This document shows positions 1 to 6,994 of a DNA stretch of 10,179 nt, in pieces. Source of the DNA: an uncultured Enterocloster sp. (lineage in GTDB: Bacteria > Bacillota > Clostridia > Lachnospirales > Lachnospiraceae); assembly GCA_944382045.1 (NCBI GenBank), contig CALWMT010000069.1:1-10179 (forward strand), written 5' to 3'. The notes beneath the pieces are model-generated. The model did not search any database, had not been told where the DNA came from, and saw nothing but the letters and a program-made list of their open reading frames with translations. A program made the position numbers and the translations under genes. Each line of letters begins with the position of its first letter. Position 1 is the first letter of the stretch.

Positions 1-1
1 C

Positions 2-2530
2 GCCATAGACGGGGATGGACAGATGAATTTTACCTCCTCCTCGGATTCGGCAAAGACCCGCTTCCTCCTAAATTTCTATGGCCTGTCAAGCTCCGATCAG
101 CTGGATGACGCCAAGGGACGGTATCCCAGTGACATCACGGCCTATGAGGCATTTGAATATAAGAAGGAAGAGTACGAGCTGGATCAGATGAAGGACGAGA
201 AGGGCAACGCCATGATTCTTCCTGACGATGTGGCCTTGGATATGATCAATATTATCTATACCATGAATCTGACCCGCTATCGGAAATACGTGACCACCAC
301 TGTGGCCTCCAACATCAGCGAGGAGACCATGATGGAGATCAATGAGAACGCGGCAGATCTAAAGGGAGTGGCGGTGGCCCAGACCTACATCCGCAGGTAT
401 GCGGACAGTACCTATTTTGCCCCCATCATCGGATATACGGGCAGCGTCCAGGAGGATCAGCTGGATGAGCTGAATGAGGAGTGGAGGTCCACAGCGGAGG
501 GACGTGCGGCGGGGCCCGATGAGGACAAATATGATCTCAACGATGTGGTGGGCCGCTCAGGCATTGAACAGTCCATGGAGCTGGAGCTCCAGGGGGACAA
601 GGGCTTTTCCCGAATGTATGTGGATAATATGGGACGCCCCCGGGAAATTATTGAAAATGAGGAGGCTCAGGCGGGAAATGATGTATACCTGACCATTGAC
701 CGGGATCTCCAGGTGGCCATTTATCACCTGATTGAGCAGCAGCTGGCCGGCATCCTGGTGAAGAACCTGGTGAATGAGGATGTAGACAAAACACAGATCA
801 CAGACTCCTCCAAGGTCCCGATTCCTGTGAAGGACGTGTATTATCAGCTCATCAACAACAATGTGCTGTCTCTGTCCCATATGGCGGGGGAGGAGGCATC
901 GGCCATCGAGCAGGAGATATATTCCATCTATCTGTCAGCAAGGGAGCGGATTTTGGGCTCCCTGAAAAATGAGCTTTTGAGCCCTCACGCCAGCACGCTG
1001 AATGAGCTGACCCCTGACATGTATTCCTACATGAATTACATTTATACCTACCTGTCAGATTCCAGCGTGGGGATCATACAGAGGGATAAGATTGATCAGA
1101 GCTCCGAGGTGTTTGAGACCTGGAGGGACGGAAACCTAAGCCTTCGGGACTATATCCTGAGCGGCATTGCCTCAGGCTGGGTGGATACCACCAGTCTGGG
1201 GACGGAGGCCAATTACTCAGGAGCAGATGAGATATTTGCCCAGCTGACGGACTATATTATAGGCAGCCTGGAGGAGGACAGCCAGTTTACAAAGCTTATG
1301 TTCCGCTATCTGGTGAACAATGGACAGATCACAGGACGGCAGCTTTGTCTGGCACTGTTTGCCCAGGGCGTGCTGGAGGATGATCCCCAGTCCATCGCCC
1401 AGCTGCAGGCGGGAGACGAGAACACCGCCTTTGCATTTATCCGGCAGAAGATTTCCAATATTGAGATCACTCCCGCCCAGCTGGCCCTGGATCCCTGTAC
1501 AGCCGGCTGCGTGGTGACAGATGTAAATACAGGCGAGGTGCTGGCTCTGGTAACCTATCCCAGCTATGACAACAATGAGATGTCCGGCAAGGTTGATCCG
1601 GACTATTATGCAAAGCTCCAGAGCGATCTGTCGCGCCCCCTGTACAATAACGCCACCCAGGCGCGAAAGGCACCTGGCTCTACCTTTAAGCCTCTGATTG
1701 CTGTTGCGGCCTTGAGCGAGGGAGTGATCACACTGGATGAGACCATCAACTGTACCCGCTGGTACGAGGAGACGGATATCCCCATCCGCTGTACAGGCTA
1801 CCACGGGGAGCAGACGGTGATCGAGGGAATCCAGAATTCCTGCAACTACGTGTTTGCGGAGCTGGCACATCGGCTCTGTATGGACGAGGAGGGAAATTAT
1901 TCACCGGAGAAGGGACTGGCCACAATTCGAAAGTATGCCACTATGTTCGGCCTCTCAGAGACCTCGGGGGTGGAGCTTCCGGAAAATGATCCGCAGATCT
2001 CAGACACGGACCCGGAGCGCTCTGCCATGGGACAGGGCACTCATAATTACGCCAATGTGCAGCTGGCCAGATATGTGTCGGCCATTGCCAATCGGGGAAC
2101 CCTCTTCAAGCTGAGCCTTCTGGACAAGCTGACCGATTCCAACGGCGGACTTCTGGCGGACTACACGCCGGAGACAGAAGCCCACATCGAGGTGGCAGAT
2201 TCCACCTGGGATGCGGTTCAGGAGGGTATGCGCCGGGTGATCACTGTGACCTCGGCCAGCATCTATTCCGATCTGCCGGTGGAGGTGGCCGGAAAGACGG
2301 GAACCAGCCAGGAGGACAGGACAAGGGCGAATCACGGCTTCTTCATCTCCTGTGCACCCTATGCAAACCCGGAGATCGCCGTGACAGTGAATATACCTTA
2401 TGGATACGCGGGAACCAACGCGGCAACTCTTGGAAAAAATGTATACGAATACTATTATGGATATACGACTCTGGAGGAAATTCTTGGTTCAGGCGCCTCC
2501 AGCGTATCAAATGTGACGATCAATGACTAA
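2..2530 (+). CDS. mrdA: Penicillin-binding protein 2 (class B transpeptidase), 5' end outside window
   Basis: This is the elongasome D,D-transpeptidase that cross-links peptidoglycan made by RodA, acting outside the membrane. The frame is open to the left edge; the first ATG (base 23) is internal, because the usual N-terminal membrane anchor is absent. Numbering from that Met, a dimerisation-domain signature (VVGRSGIE) is at 175-182. The transpeptidase domain runs from about 487, with the catalytic STFK motif (Ser553, Lys556), SCN (606-608) and KTGT (758-761). Between the DRDLQ element (226) and the transpeptidase domain lie about 240 extra residues, largely acidic and predicted helical, where most PBP2s have a short link. 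MinC follows after 42 bases, and the RodA partner is four genes downstream. FtsI/SpoVD-type class B PBPs are the alternative, but the position beside minCDE-rodA favours PBP2. Confidence 0.93.
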   Translation, partial: AIDGDGQMNFTSSSDSAKTRFLLNFYGLSSSDQLDDAKGRYPSDITAYEAFEYKKEEYELDQMKDEKGNAMILPDDVALDMINIIYTMNLTRYRKYVTTTVASNISEETMMEINENAADLKGVAVAQTYIRRYADSTYFAPIIGYTGSVQEDQLDELNEEWRSTAEGRAAGPDEDKYDLNDVVGRSGIEQSMELELQGDKGFSRMYVDNMGRPREIIENEEAQAGNDVYLTIDRDLQVAIYHLIEQQLAGILVKNLVNEDVDKTQITDSSKVPIPVKDVYYQLINNNVLSLSHMAGEEASAIEQEIYSIYLSARERILGSLKNELLSPHASTLNELTPDMYSYMNYIYTYLSDSSVGIIQRDKIDQSSEVFETWRDGNLSLRDYILSGIASGWVDTTSLGTEANYSGADEIFAQLTDYIIGSLEEDSQFTKLMFRYLVNNGQITGRQLCLALFAQGVLEDDPQSIAQLQAGDENTAFAFIRQKISNIEITPAQLALDPCTAGCVVTDVNTGEVLALVTYPSYDNNEMSGKVDPDYYAKLQSDLSRPLYNNATQARKAPGSTFKPLIAVAALSEGVITLDETINCTRWYEETDIPIRCTGYHGEQTVIEGIQNSCNYVFAELAHRLCMDEEGNYSPEKGLATIRKYATMFGLSETSGVELPENDPQISDTDPERSAMGQGTHNYANVQLARYVSAIANRGTLFKLSLLDKLTDSNGGLLADYTPETEAHIEVADSTWDAVQEGMRRVITVTSASIYSDLPVEVAGKTGTSQEDRTRANHGFFISCAPYANPEIAVTVNIPYGYAGTNAATLGKNVYEYYYGYTTLEEILGSGASSVSNVTIND

Positions 2531-2552
2531 GGCGGTCGAAGGCGCGGCCGCC
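2531..2552 (+). other. GC-rich hairpin between mrdA and minC
   Basis: GGCGGTC pairs with GGCCGCC (seven pairs, one of them G-U) around an 8-base loop. The hairpin starts directly after the mrdA stop codon and ends just before the minC Shine-Dalgarno AAAGGAG. No T-run follows, so it is not a standard intrinsic terminator. It could protect a processed 3' end or affect minC translation; that role is inferred. Confidence 0.35.
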
Positions 2553-2572
2553 GCATAAAGGAGACGAGATCA

Positions 2573-3241
2573 ATGCGCAGTGCGGTGGTAATTAAGAGCA
2601 GCAGGGCCGGGATGACAGTCATCCTGGATCCCCAGATCCCCTTTGAGGAGCTGCTCGCGGCTGTGGGAAAGAAATTTCGGGAAAGCGCCCGCTTCTGGGG
2701 ATCGGCCCAGATGACACTGACGCTGGAGGGAAGGGAATTGACCCCGGCTGAGGAGCTGGCAATTGTGGATGCAATCACGAGAAATTCGCAGATCGAGGTG
2801 CTCTGCCTTTTAGACACGAATGCGGAGCGCATTGAGCGCTGTGAAAAAGCACTGAATGATAAGCTCATGGAGCTGAATTCCCAGACCGGCCAGTTTTACC
2901 GAGGAAATCTCCGCCGAGGGGATGCGCTGGAATCGGAGGCAAGCATTGTGGTGATCGGGGATGTGGAGCACGGTGCCAAGGTGACAGCCAAGGGCAATAT
3001 TATCGTGCTGGGCGCCCTAAAGGGAACGGCCAATGCAGGAGCTGCCGGAAATCAGGAGGCCGTGGTGGTTGCCTTCGAGATGGCGCCCCTGCAGATACGC
3101 ATCGGCGAGCATACAAGCCGCTTCAATGAGAAGAATAAGAGGCTGGGCCGGGGGCCGATGATCGCCTCCGCTGGTCCGGAGGGAGTCGAAATCCGGCCGA
3201 TAAAGAAAACATTCCTAAACAATATGTTAAATTTTTCTTGA
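2573..3241 (+). CDS. minC: Septum site-determining protein MinC
   Basis: MinC is the division inhibitor that MinD recruits to the membrane, where it antagonises FtsZ polymers away from midcell. The protein has 222 residues, close to the E. coli and B. subtilis lengths. Residues 1 to about 100 form the N-terminal FtsZ-inhibiting domain. From about 115 comes the C-terminal beta-helix domain, with the characteristic turns SIVVIGDVEHGAKVTAKGNI and the family hallmark ALKGTANAGA, the region that dimerises and binds MinD. The start is fixed by AAAGGAG (2557-2563), nine bases upstream of the ATG. It lies between mrdA and minD, in the usual minC-minD-minE order. The last 40 residues are basic and less conserved-looking. 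Identification is secure. Confidence 0.93.
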   Translation: MRSAVVIKSSRAGMTVILDPQIPFEELLAAVGKKFRESARFWGSAQMTLTLEGRELTPAEELAIVDAITRNSQIEVLCLLDTNAERIERCEKALNDKLMELNSQTGQFYRGNLRRGDALESEASIVVIGDVEHGAKVTAKGNIIVLGALKGTANAGAAGNQEAVVVAFEMAPLQIRIGEHTSRFNEKNKRLGRGPMIASAGPEGVEIRPIKKTFLNNMLNFS

Positions 3242-3254
3242 TGCTAAAAAAATA

Positions 3255-3284
3255 CTGGTAAATTACAAAAATTTAATGTACAAT
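3255..3284 (+). promoter_or_regulatory. Possible weak promoter ahead of minD
   Basis: The 74-base gap between minC and minD is strikingly AT-rich against its surroundings. A good -10 (TACAAT, 3279-3284) is present, but the best -35 at normal spacing is poor (CTGGTA, 3255-3260, 18-base spacer). It might give minD extra expression over minC. This rests only on base composition and one box. Confidence 0.33.
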
Positions 3285-3315
3285 GGGAGGGTAAAGTAAT
3301 TTTCAGGAGGTTGCT

Positions 3316-4107
3316 ATGAGTGAGGTCATTGTGATTACTTCTGGAAAAGGCGGGGTAGGGAAGACCACCACCTCTGCGAATGTAGGTACAGGACTTGCCA
3401 TTCTGGGCAAGCGGGCCGTGCTGATAGATACGGATATCGGCCTGCGCAACCTGGACGTGGTCATGGGACTGGAGAACCGCATTGTCTACAACCTGGTAGA
3501 CGTGGTGGAAGGAAGCTGCCGTATGAAGCAGGCCCTGATAAGAGACAAAAGATACCCGAATCTTTACCTTCTGCCCTCGGCGCAGACCCGGGACAAGTCC
3601 TCGGTGAGCCCGGAGCAGATGATTAAGCTGGTAGATGACCTGCGGGACGAGTTTGACTACATACTGCTTGACTGCCCGGCAGGCATCGAACAGGGATTTT
3701 ACAATGCAATAGCTGGAGCGGACCGGGCTCTGGTGGTGACTACCCCTGAGGTATCAGCCATCCGGGACGCGGACCGCATCATCGGACTTCTGGAGCATGC
3801 AGGGATCGGCGGGATTGATTTGATTGTCAACCGCATCCGCGGTGACATGGTCCGGCGGGGAGATATGATGTCCCTGAGCGATGTGATGGACATTCTCGCA
3901 GTGAATATTTTGGGGGCCATACCGGATGACGAGAATATCGTCATCTCCACAAACCAGGGGGAGCCTCTGGTGGGTCTGGGATCCCCTGCCGGCGAGGCGT
4001 ATCTTTCTATCTGCCGCAGGCTCATGGGGGAGAATGTGCCTCTCGCAGATCCGGGACAGGCACCTGACCTTTTTGCCAGGCTTCGGCGGGCCTTTAAGCG
4101 GGCTTAA
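3316..4107 (+). CDS. minD: Septum site-determining ATPase MinD
   Basis: MinD is a ParA/MinD-family ATPase that dimerises with ATP, binds the inner membrane face and recruits MinC; MinE triggers hydrolysis and release. The 263-residue protein has the deviant Walker A motif GKGGVGKTT with signature Lys11 and Lys16, the switch region LIDTDIGLRNLD (about 37-48), and a Walker B strand ending in Asp119. The C-terminus (about 251-263, DLFARLRRAFKRA) is a short basic amphipathic helix, the expected membrane-targeting sequence. The start follows CAGGAGG at good spacing. minE begins 10 bases after the stop, with its Shine-Dalgarno overlapping that stop. All catalytic residues I can place are intact. 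Confidence 0.97.
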   Translation: MSEVIVITSGKGGVGKTTTSANVGTGLAILGKRAVLIDTDIGLRNLDVVMGLENRIVYNLVDVVEGSCRMKQALIRDKRYPNLYLLPSAQTRDKSSVSPEQMIKLVDDLRDEFDYILLDCPAGIEQGFYNAIAGADRALVVTTPEVSAIRDADRIIGLLEHAGIGGIDLIVNRIRGDMVRRGDMMSLSDVMDILAVNILGAIPDDENIVISTNQGEPLVGLGSPAGEAYLSICRRLMGENVPLADPGQAPDLFARLRRAFKRA

Positions 4108-4117
4108 GGAGGCGGTC

Positions 4118-4405
4118 ATGGTGCGATGGAACAGAGGCCCCCGGGGTTCCTCCGGAGAGCTGGCCAAGAGGCGTCTGAAGGTCCTCTTGCTGTCAGACAA
4201 GGCGGGATGCTCCCCTGAGATGATTTTGATGATAAAGGATGATATGATACACGCCATCTCAAAATACATGGAGATAGAAAAGGATCGTGTTCAGCTGTTG
4301 ATGGATACGGGGACGGATGCCCTGTCAGAGGGCGCCCGGCAGAGAGTGGGTGTGCTGCACGCCAATATACCCATCCGTTCCATTTCAAACAAGGGGCTTT
4401 TTTAA
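4118..4405 (+). CDS. minE: Cell division topological specificity factor MinE
   Basis: MinE stimulates the MinD ATPase and so confines MinC inhibition to the poles. The protein has 95 residues (E. coli 88). The anti-MinCD helix is clear at about 15-27 (ELAKRRLKVLLLS), followed by the dimerisation domain with KDDMIHAISKYMEIEKDRVQ and a closing strand near HANIPI. The frame is open upstream into minD, but the ATG at 4118 follows AAGGAGG and gives a normal length. The extreme N-terminus (MVRWNRGPRGSS) is polar and basic, lacking the run of bulky hydrophobics that forms the membrane-binding helix in E. coli MinE. The stop overlaps the rodA start by one base (TAATG), suggesting translational coupling. 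A MinE gene argues against a purely DivIVA/MinJ-based Min system. Confidence 0.9.
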   Translation: MVRWNRGPRGSSGELAKRRLKVLLLSDKAGCSPEMILMIKDDMIHAISKYMEIEKDRVQLLMDTGTDALSEGARQRVGVLHANIPIRSISNKGLF

Positions 4406-5526
4406 TGTTTTTAGACTACGATTTCAGACATTTCAATTTTCGGCTTGTTTTATATATGATTGCGCTGAATGCTATCGGCATTCTGGTTATCCGGAGTGCC
4501 ACCAACCTGGACGAGGGGGCGGTTGCCCGCCAGATGATGGGGGTTATGGTCGGCCTTTCATTGGCTGTCGGTCTGTCCCTCATCGACTACCACAGGATTT
4601 TGAACCTTGCACCGGCTGTTTATGCCGCCTGCATCATAATTTTGGCAGCGGTTCTCGTCTGGGGAAGGGCAGTCAACAACGCGAGAAGGTGGATTGAGGT
4701 GCCGGTAATCGGTCAGATTCAGCCTTCAGAATTTGTGAAGATCGGCTTGATTGTTACCTTTTCCTGGTATTTCATGAAATACCAGGAAAAGATCAATCAG
4801 ATATCCACAGTAGCTGTGGCGGCCGCAATCTTTGCGGTTCCGGCGTTTCTTATTTTGGAGCAGCCCAATCTGTCCACCGTTTTGGTGATCACGGTTATGG
4901 TGCTGGGCATTGTCTTTGCCAGCGGGATCAGCTACAAGTGGGTGGGAGGAACCATCGCCGTGGTTGTTCCCATGGCTGCGGCCTTTGTCTACCTGCTGCT
5001 GCACGGCATGATCCCCTTTATCAGGGAGTACCAGGCCGGGCGCATCCTTGCCTGGTTTTATCCGGAGCGCTATGGGGAGCTGCGCTATCAGCAGGACAAC
5101 TCCATCATCGCCATTGGCTCCGGAGGCCTTACCGGCAAAGGGCTTTTTAATACTACGATAGCATCTGTTAAAAACGGGAACTTTCTCTCAGAGGAGCAGA
5201 CAGACTTTATTTTCGCCGTCATCGGCGAGGAGCTGGGATTTCGGGGCTGCGTGATTGTGATTGTCCTGTTTTTGCTGATCATATATGAATGTCTTCTGAT
5301 TGCCGCCAGGGCGAAGGATTTGTCAGGCAGGCTGCTGTGCGCAGGCATGGCTACCCTCATTGCCTTCCAGGCCTTTGCGAATATTGCCGTTGCAACCGGC
5401 ATTTTCCCCAACACCGGGCTGCCGCTTCCCTTTATCAGCTACGGAAGCAGCTCCCTGATCAGTATCTTTATCGGCATGGGACTGGTGCTGAATGTAGGAC
5501 TTCAACGAGAAACACGACACTTTTGA
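4405..5526 (+). CDS. rodA: SEDS peptidoglycan glycosyltransferase RodA
   Basis: RodA is a polytopic membrane enzyme that polymerises lipid II into glycan strands and works with a class B PBP, here probably the PBP2 at the start of the window. The 373-residue protein is hydrophobic, with roughly ten membrane spans. Family signatures are RRWIEVPVIGQIQPSEFVKI (about 93-112), EEQTDFIFAVIGEELGFRG (263-281) containing Asp267, which matches the catalytic Asp of SEDS proteins, and the C-terminal PFISYGSSSLIS where GGSS is commoner. The ATG overlaps the minE stop by one base, with AAGGGG as a modest Shine-Dalgarno. FtsW is the alternative; neighbourhood with mrdA and mreB-type context favours RodA. 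A 34-bp perfect palindrome sits within codons 118-129. Confidence 0.92.
   Translation: MFLDYDFRHFNFRLVLYMIALNAIGILVIRSATNLDEGAVARQMMGVMVGLSLAVGLSLIDYHRILNLAPAVYAACIIILAAVLVWGRAVNNARRWIEVPVIGQIQPSEFVKIGLIVTFSWYFMKYQEKINQISTVAVAAAIFAVPAFLILEQPNLSTVLVITVMVLGIVFASGISYKWVGGTIAVVVPMAAAFVYLLLHGMIPFIREYQAGRILAWFYPERYGELRYQQDNSIIAIGSGGLTGKGLFNTTIASVKNGNFLSEEQTDFIFAVIGEELGFRGCVIVIVLFLLIIYECLLIAARAKDLSGRLLCAGMATLIAFQAFANIAVATGIFPNTGLPLPFISYGSSSLISIFIGMGLVLNVGLQRETRHF
4758..4791. repeat. Perfect 34-bp palindrome inside rodA
   Basis: The left arm CTTTTCCTGGTATTTCA (4758-4774) is followed without spacer by its exact reverse complement (4775-4791); all 17 pairs were checked base by base, and the flanking bases do not extend it. 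In DNA it could form a cruciform or a symmetric protein site. In mRNA it could form a stem of about 15 pairs with a 4-base loop. It encodes ordinary-looking RodA residues 119-129. Function unknown. Confidence 0.9.
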
Positions 5527-5546
5527 TTCAAGGAGGGTTACGTAAC

Positions 5547-5942
5547 ATGACAATTGGTTTGATTGCCCACGACGCTAAGAAAAAGCTGATGCAGAATTTC
5601 TGCATTGCATACAGAGGAATTTTGAGCAAGCATACGCTGTACGCCACAGGTACTACGGGACGGCTGATCGAGGAGGTTGCCAACCTGAACATCCACAAGT
5701 ACCTTGCGGGACACCTGGGAGGCATGCAGCAGATGGCTGCCCAGATCGAGCACAATGAGATGGATCTGGTTATCTTCCTTCGGGATCCCCACAACCCGAA
5801 GAGCCATGAGCCGGATGTAAATATTGTGGTGCGTCTGTGCGACACCTACAACATTCCTCTGGCCACCAATCTGGCCACGGCGGAGCTTCTCATCAAGGCT
5901 CTGGACCGGGGCGATATGGAATGGCGCGAGGCATTCCGGTGA
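5547..5942 (+). CDS. mgsA: Methylglyoxal synthase family protein with catalytic Asp replaced by Met
   Basis: The family converts dihydroxyacetone phosphate to methylglyoxal and phosphate. The protein has 131 residues (E. coli 152, B. subtilis about 137) and aligns to E. coli MgsA with a constant offset of 11. Phosphate-binding positions are kept: Lys12, Thr34, Thr36, Thr37, Gly55. Also kept are His8-Asp9 near the N-terminus, Asp80, His87 and Asp90. However, the normal GGDQQ motif reads GGMQQ, putting Met60 where the catalytic base Asp71 of E. coli belongs, and the C-terminus stops before E. coli Arg150. The fold and phosphate binding are probably intact while synthase activity is doubtful. 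The start at 5547 follows AGGAGGG; an in-frame upstream ATG inside rodA is rejected. The stop overlaps the next start by one base (TGATG). Confidence 0.88.
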   Translation: MTIGLIAHDAKKKLMQNFCIAYRGILSKHTLYATGTTGRLIEEVANLNIHKYLAGHLGGMQQMAAQIEHNEMDLVIFLRDPHNPKSHEPDVNIVVRLCDTYNIPLATNLATAELLIKALDRGDMEWREAFR

Positions 5943-6904
5943 TGCGCAAAAGCATCCCGGGGGGCATTCTCCTTGCCCTGACAGTCTCTCTTGCAGGATG
6001 CTCGTCCTCCCTGCAGGATGCCTATGTTTTGGAGGAGAGAATTCCTGCACTCGCAGCAGGAGCAGAGGGCGCGGGATATTACGCGGAGCCCTTTGCAGAG
6101 GATCTGTGTGTTGTGACGGATGAGTCAGCGTTCGATGAAGGGCTTGTGACATCCGAGGCCGCGGCCCTCTTTGACGAGGATGGCCGGGAGGTCCTCTACA
6201 GCAAGGATGCCTTTGAACGTCTCTATCCGGCCAGCATTACGAAGGTGATGACAGCCCTTGTGGCGCTGGAATATGGAAATCTGTCGGATCAGGTGACGGT
6301 CACGGAGGATGCAGTGATTACGGAGTCAGGCGCCACCCTCTGCGGCATTGAGCCGGGGGATGTGCTTACCCTGGAGCAGCTGCTGTATGGACTTATGCTT
6401 CCCTCCGGAAATGATGCGGGTGCGGCGATTGCCGTGCACATTGCGGGCAGCATCGAGGCCTTTGCGGATATGATGAATGCGGAGGCGGACAGAATCGGAG
6501 CGGTTGACACACATTTTGTCAATCCTCATGGGCTGCACGATCCGGATCACTATACGACAGCCTATGACCTGTATCTGATTTTTCACGAGGCCATGAAAAA
6601 TCCTGTATTCCGTGAGATTACGGGGACCACTGCCTACACTGCCTCCTACAGGGACCGCAGCGGACAGACTGTGTCGAAGACCTGGAAGGGCGGCAACTGG
6701 TTTATGACCGGGGAGCGGGAGACGCCGGCAGGCATCACAGTGATCGGGGGCAAGACCGGAACCACGCAGGCTGCTGGCTACTGCCTGATTATGGCGGAGG
6801 AGGCTGCAGACGGAGGGGAGTATGTTTCTGTGGTGCTCAAATCAGACAGCCGTCCGGCGCTTTATGATAATATGGAAAATATAATTTCGATAATTGACAA
6901 ATAA
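5942..6904 (+). CDS. Lipoprotein D-alanyl-D-alanine carboxypeptidase (S11 family)
   Basis: A low-molecular-mass penicillin-binding enzyme that removes the terminal D-Ala from peptidoglycan pentapeptides on the outer membrane face. With the start at 5942 it has 320 residues. The N-terminus (MRK, hydrophobic stretch, LAGC) is a lipoprotein signal with lipidated Cys20. Active-site motifs are SITK (Ser98-Lys101), SGN (155-157) and KTGT (271-274). The chain ends just after the catalytic domain, lacking the C-terminal beta domain and amphipathic anchor of DacA/PBP5; the lipid presumably replaces that anchor. The frame is open further upstream within mgsA, but the ATG overlapping the mgsA stop gives a proper signal peptide. 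The Shine-Dalgarno is only GAGG (5928-5931), so translation probably depends on mgsA. Confidence 0.92.
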   Translation: MRKSIPGGILLALTVSLAGCSSSLQDAYVLEERIPALAAGAEGAGYYAEPFAEDLCVVTDESAFDEGLVTSEAAALFDEDGREVLYSKDAFERLYPASITKVMTALVALEYGNLSDQVTVTEDAVITESGATLCGIEPGDVLTLEQLLYGLMLPSGNDAGAAIAVHIAGSIEAFADMMNAEADRIGAVDTHFVNPHGLHDPDHYTTAYDLYLIFHEAMKNPVFREITGTTAYTASYRDRSGQTVSKTWKGGNWFMTGERETPAGITVIGGKTGTTQAAGYCLIMAEEAADGGEYVSVVLKSDSRPALYDNMENIISIIDK

Positions 6905-6908
6905 GTCA

Positions 6909-6937
6909 TTGCGTTTTCCGAGAATTTGTACTATAAT
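6909..6937 (+). promoter_or_regulatory. Sigma-A-type promoter for the P-loop gene
   Basis: TTGCGT (6909-6914) and a consensus -10 TATAAT (6932-6937) are separated by exactly 17 bases in an AT-rich gap after the carboxypeptidase stop. Transcription should start near 6944, giving a leader of about 50 bases that ends in the strong ribosome site AAGGAGGAG. This suggests the following gene starts a transcription unit separate from the mrdA-min-rodA cluster. Confidence 0.7.
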
Positions 6938-6994
6938 TAGGATAATCTAAATTGATTTTTTATACAACATATATAACCCAAGGAGGAGATTGGT

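Noticed and set aside
1217..1870. Long open frame on the minus strand opposite mrdA.
   Set aside because: It is a shadow of the PBP2 coding frame, with no ribosome site and no recognisable domain.
3925..3945. Inverted repeat GATGACGA/TCGTCATC with a 5-base loop in minD.
   Set aside because: About one such eight-pair hairpin is expected by chance in 10 kb, and it encodes conserved MinD sequence.
5992..6021. Direct repeat TGCAGGATGC twice, 20 bases apart.
   Set aside because: Only two short copies, both within the lipoprotein signal region of the carboxypeptidase; no sign of a repeat array or attachment site.
6504..6522. TTGACA and TGTCAA as an inverted repeat with a 7-base spacer, operator-like.
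   Set aside because: It lies in the carboxypeptidase catalytic domain, has no -10 at suitable spacing, and short arms like these are expected by chance.
6938..6960. T-run after a weak TTAG/CTAA dyad as a terminator for the carboxypeptidase gene.
   Set aside because: Four A/T-rich pairs are too weak, and the region is better explained as the leader downstream of the TATAAT promoter.
6952..6977. TTGATT with TATATA/TATAAC as a second promoter before the P-loop gene.
   Set aside because: The spacing is only 12 to 14 bases, and the site overlaps the ribosome binding region.
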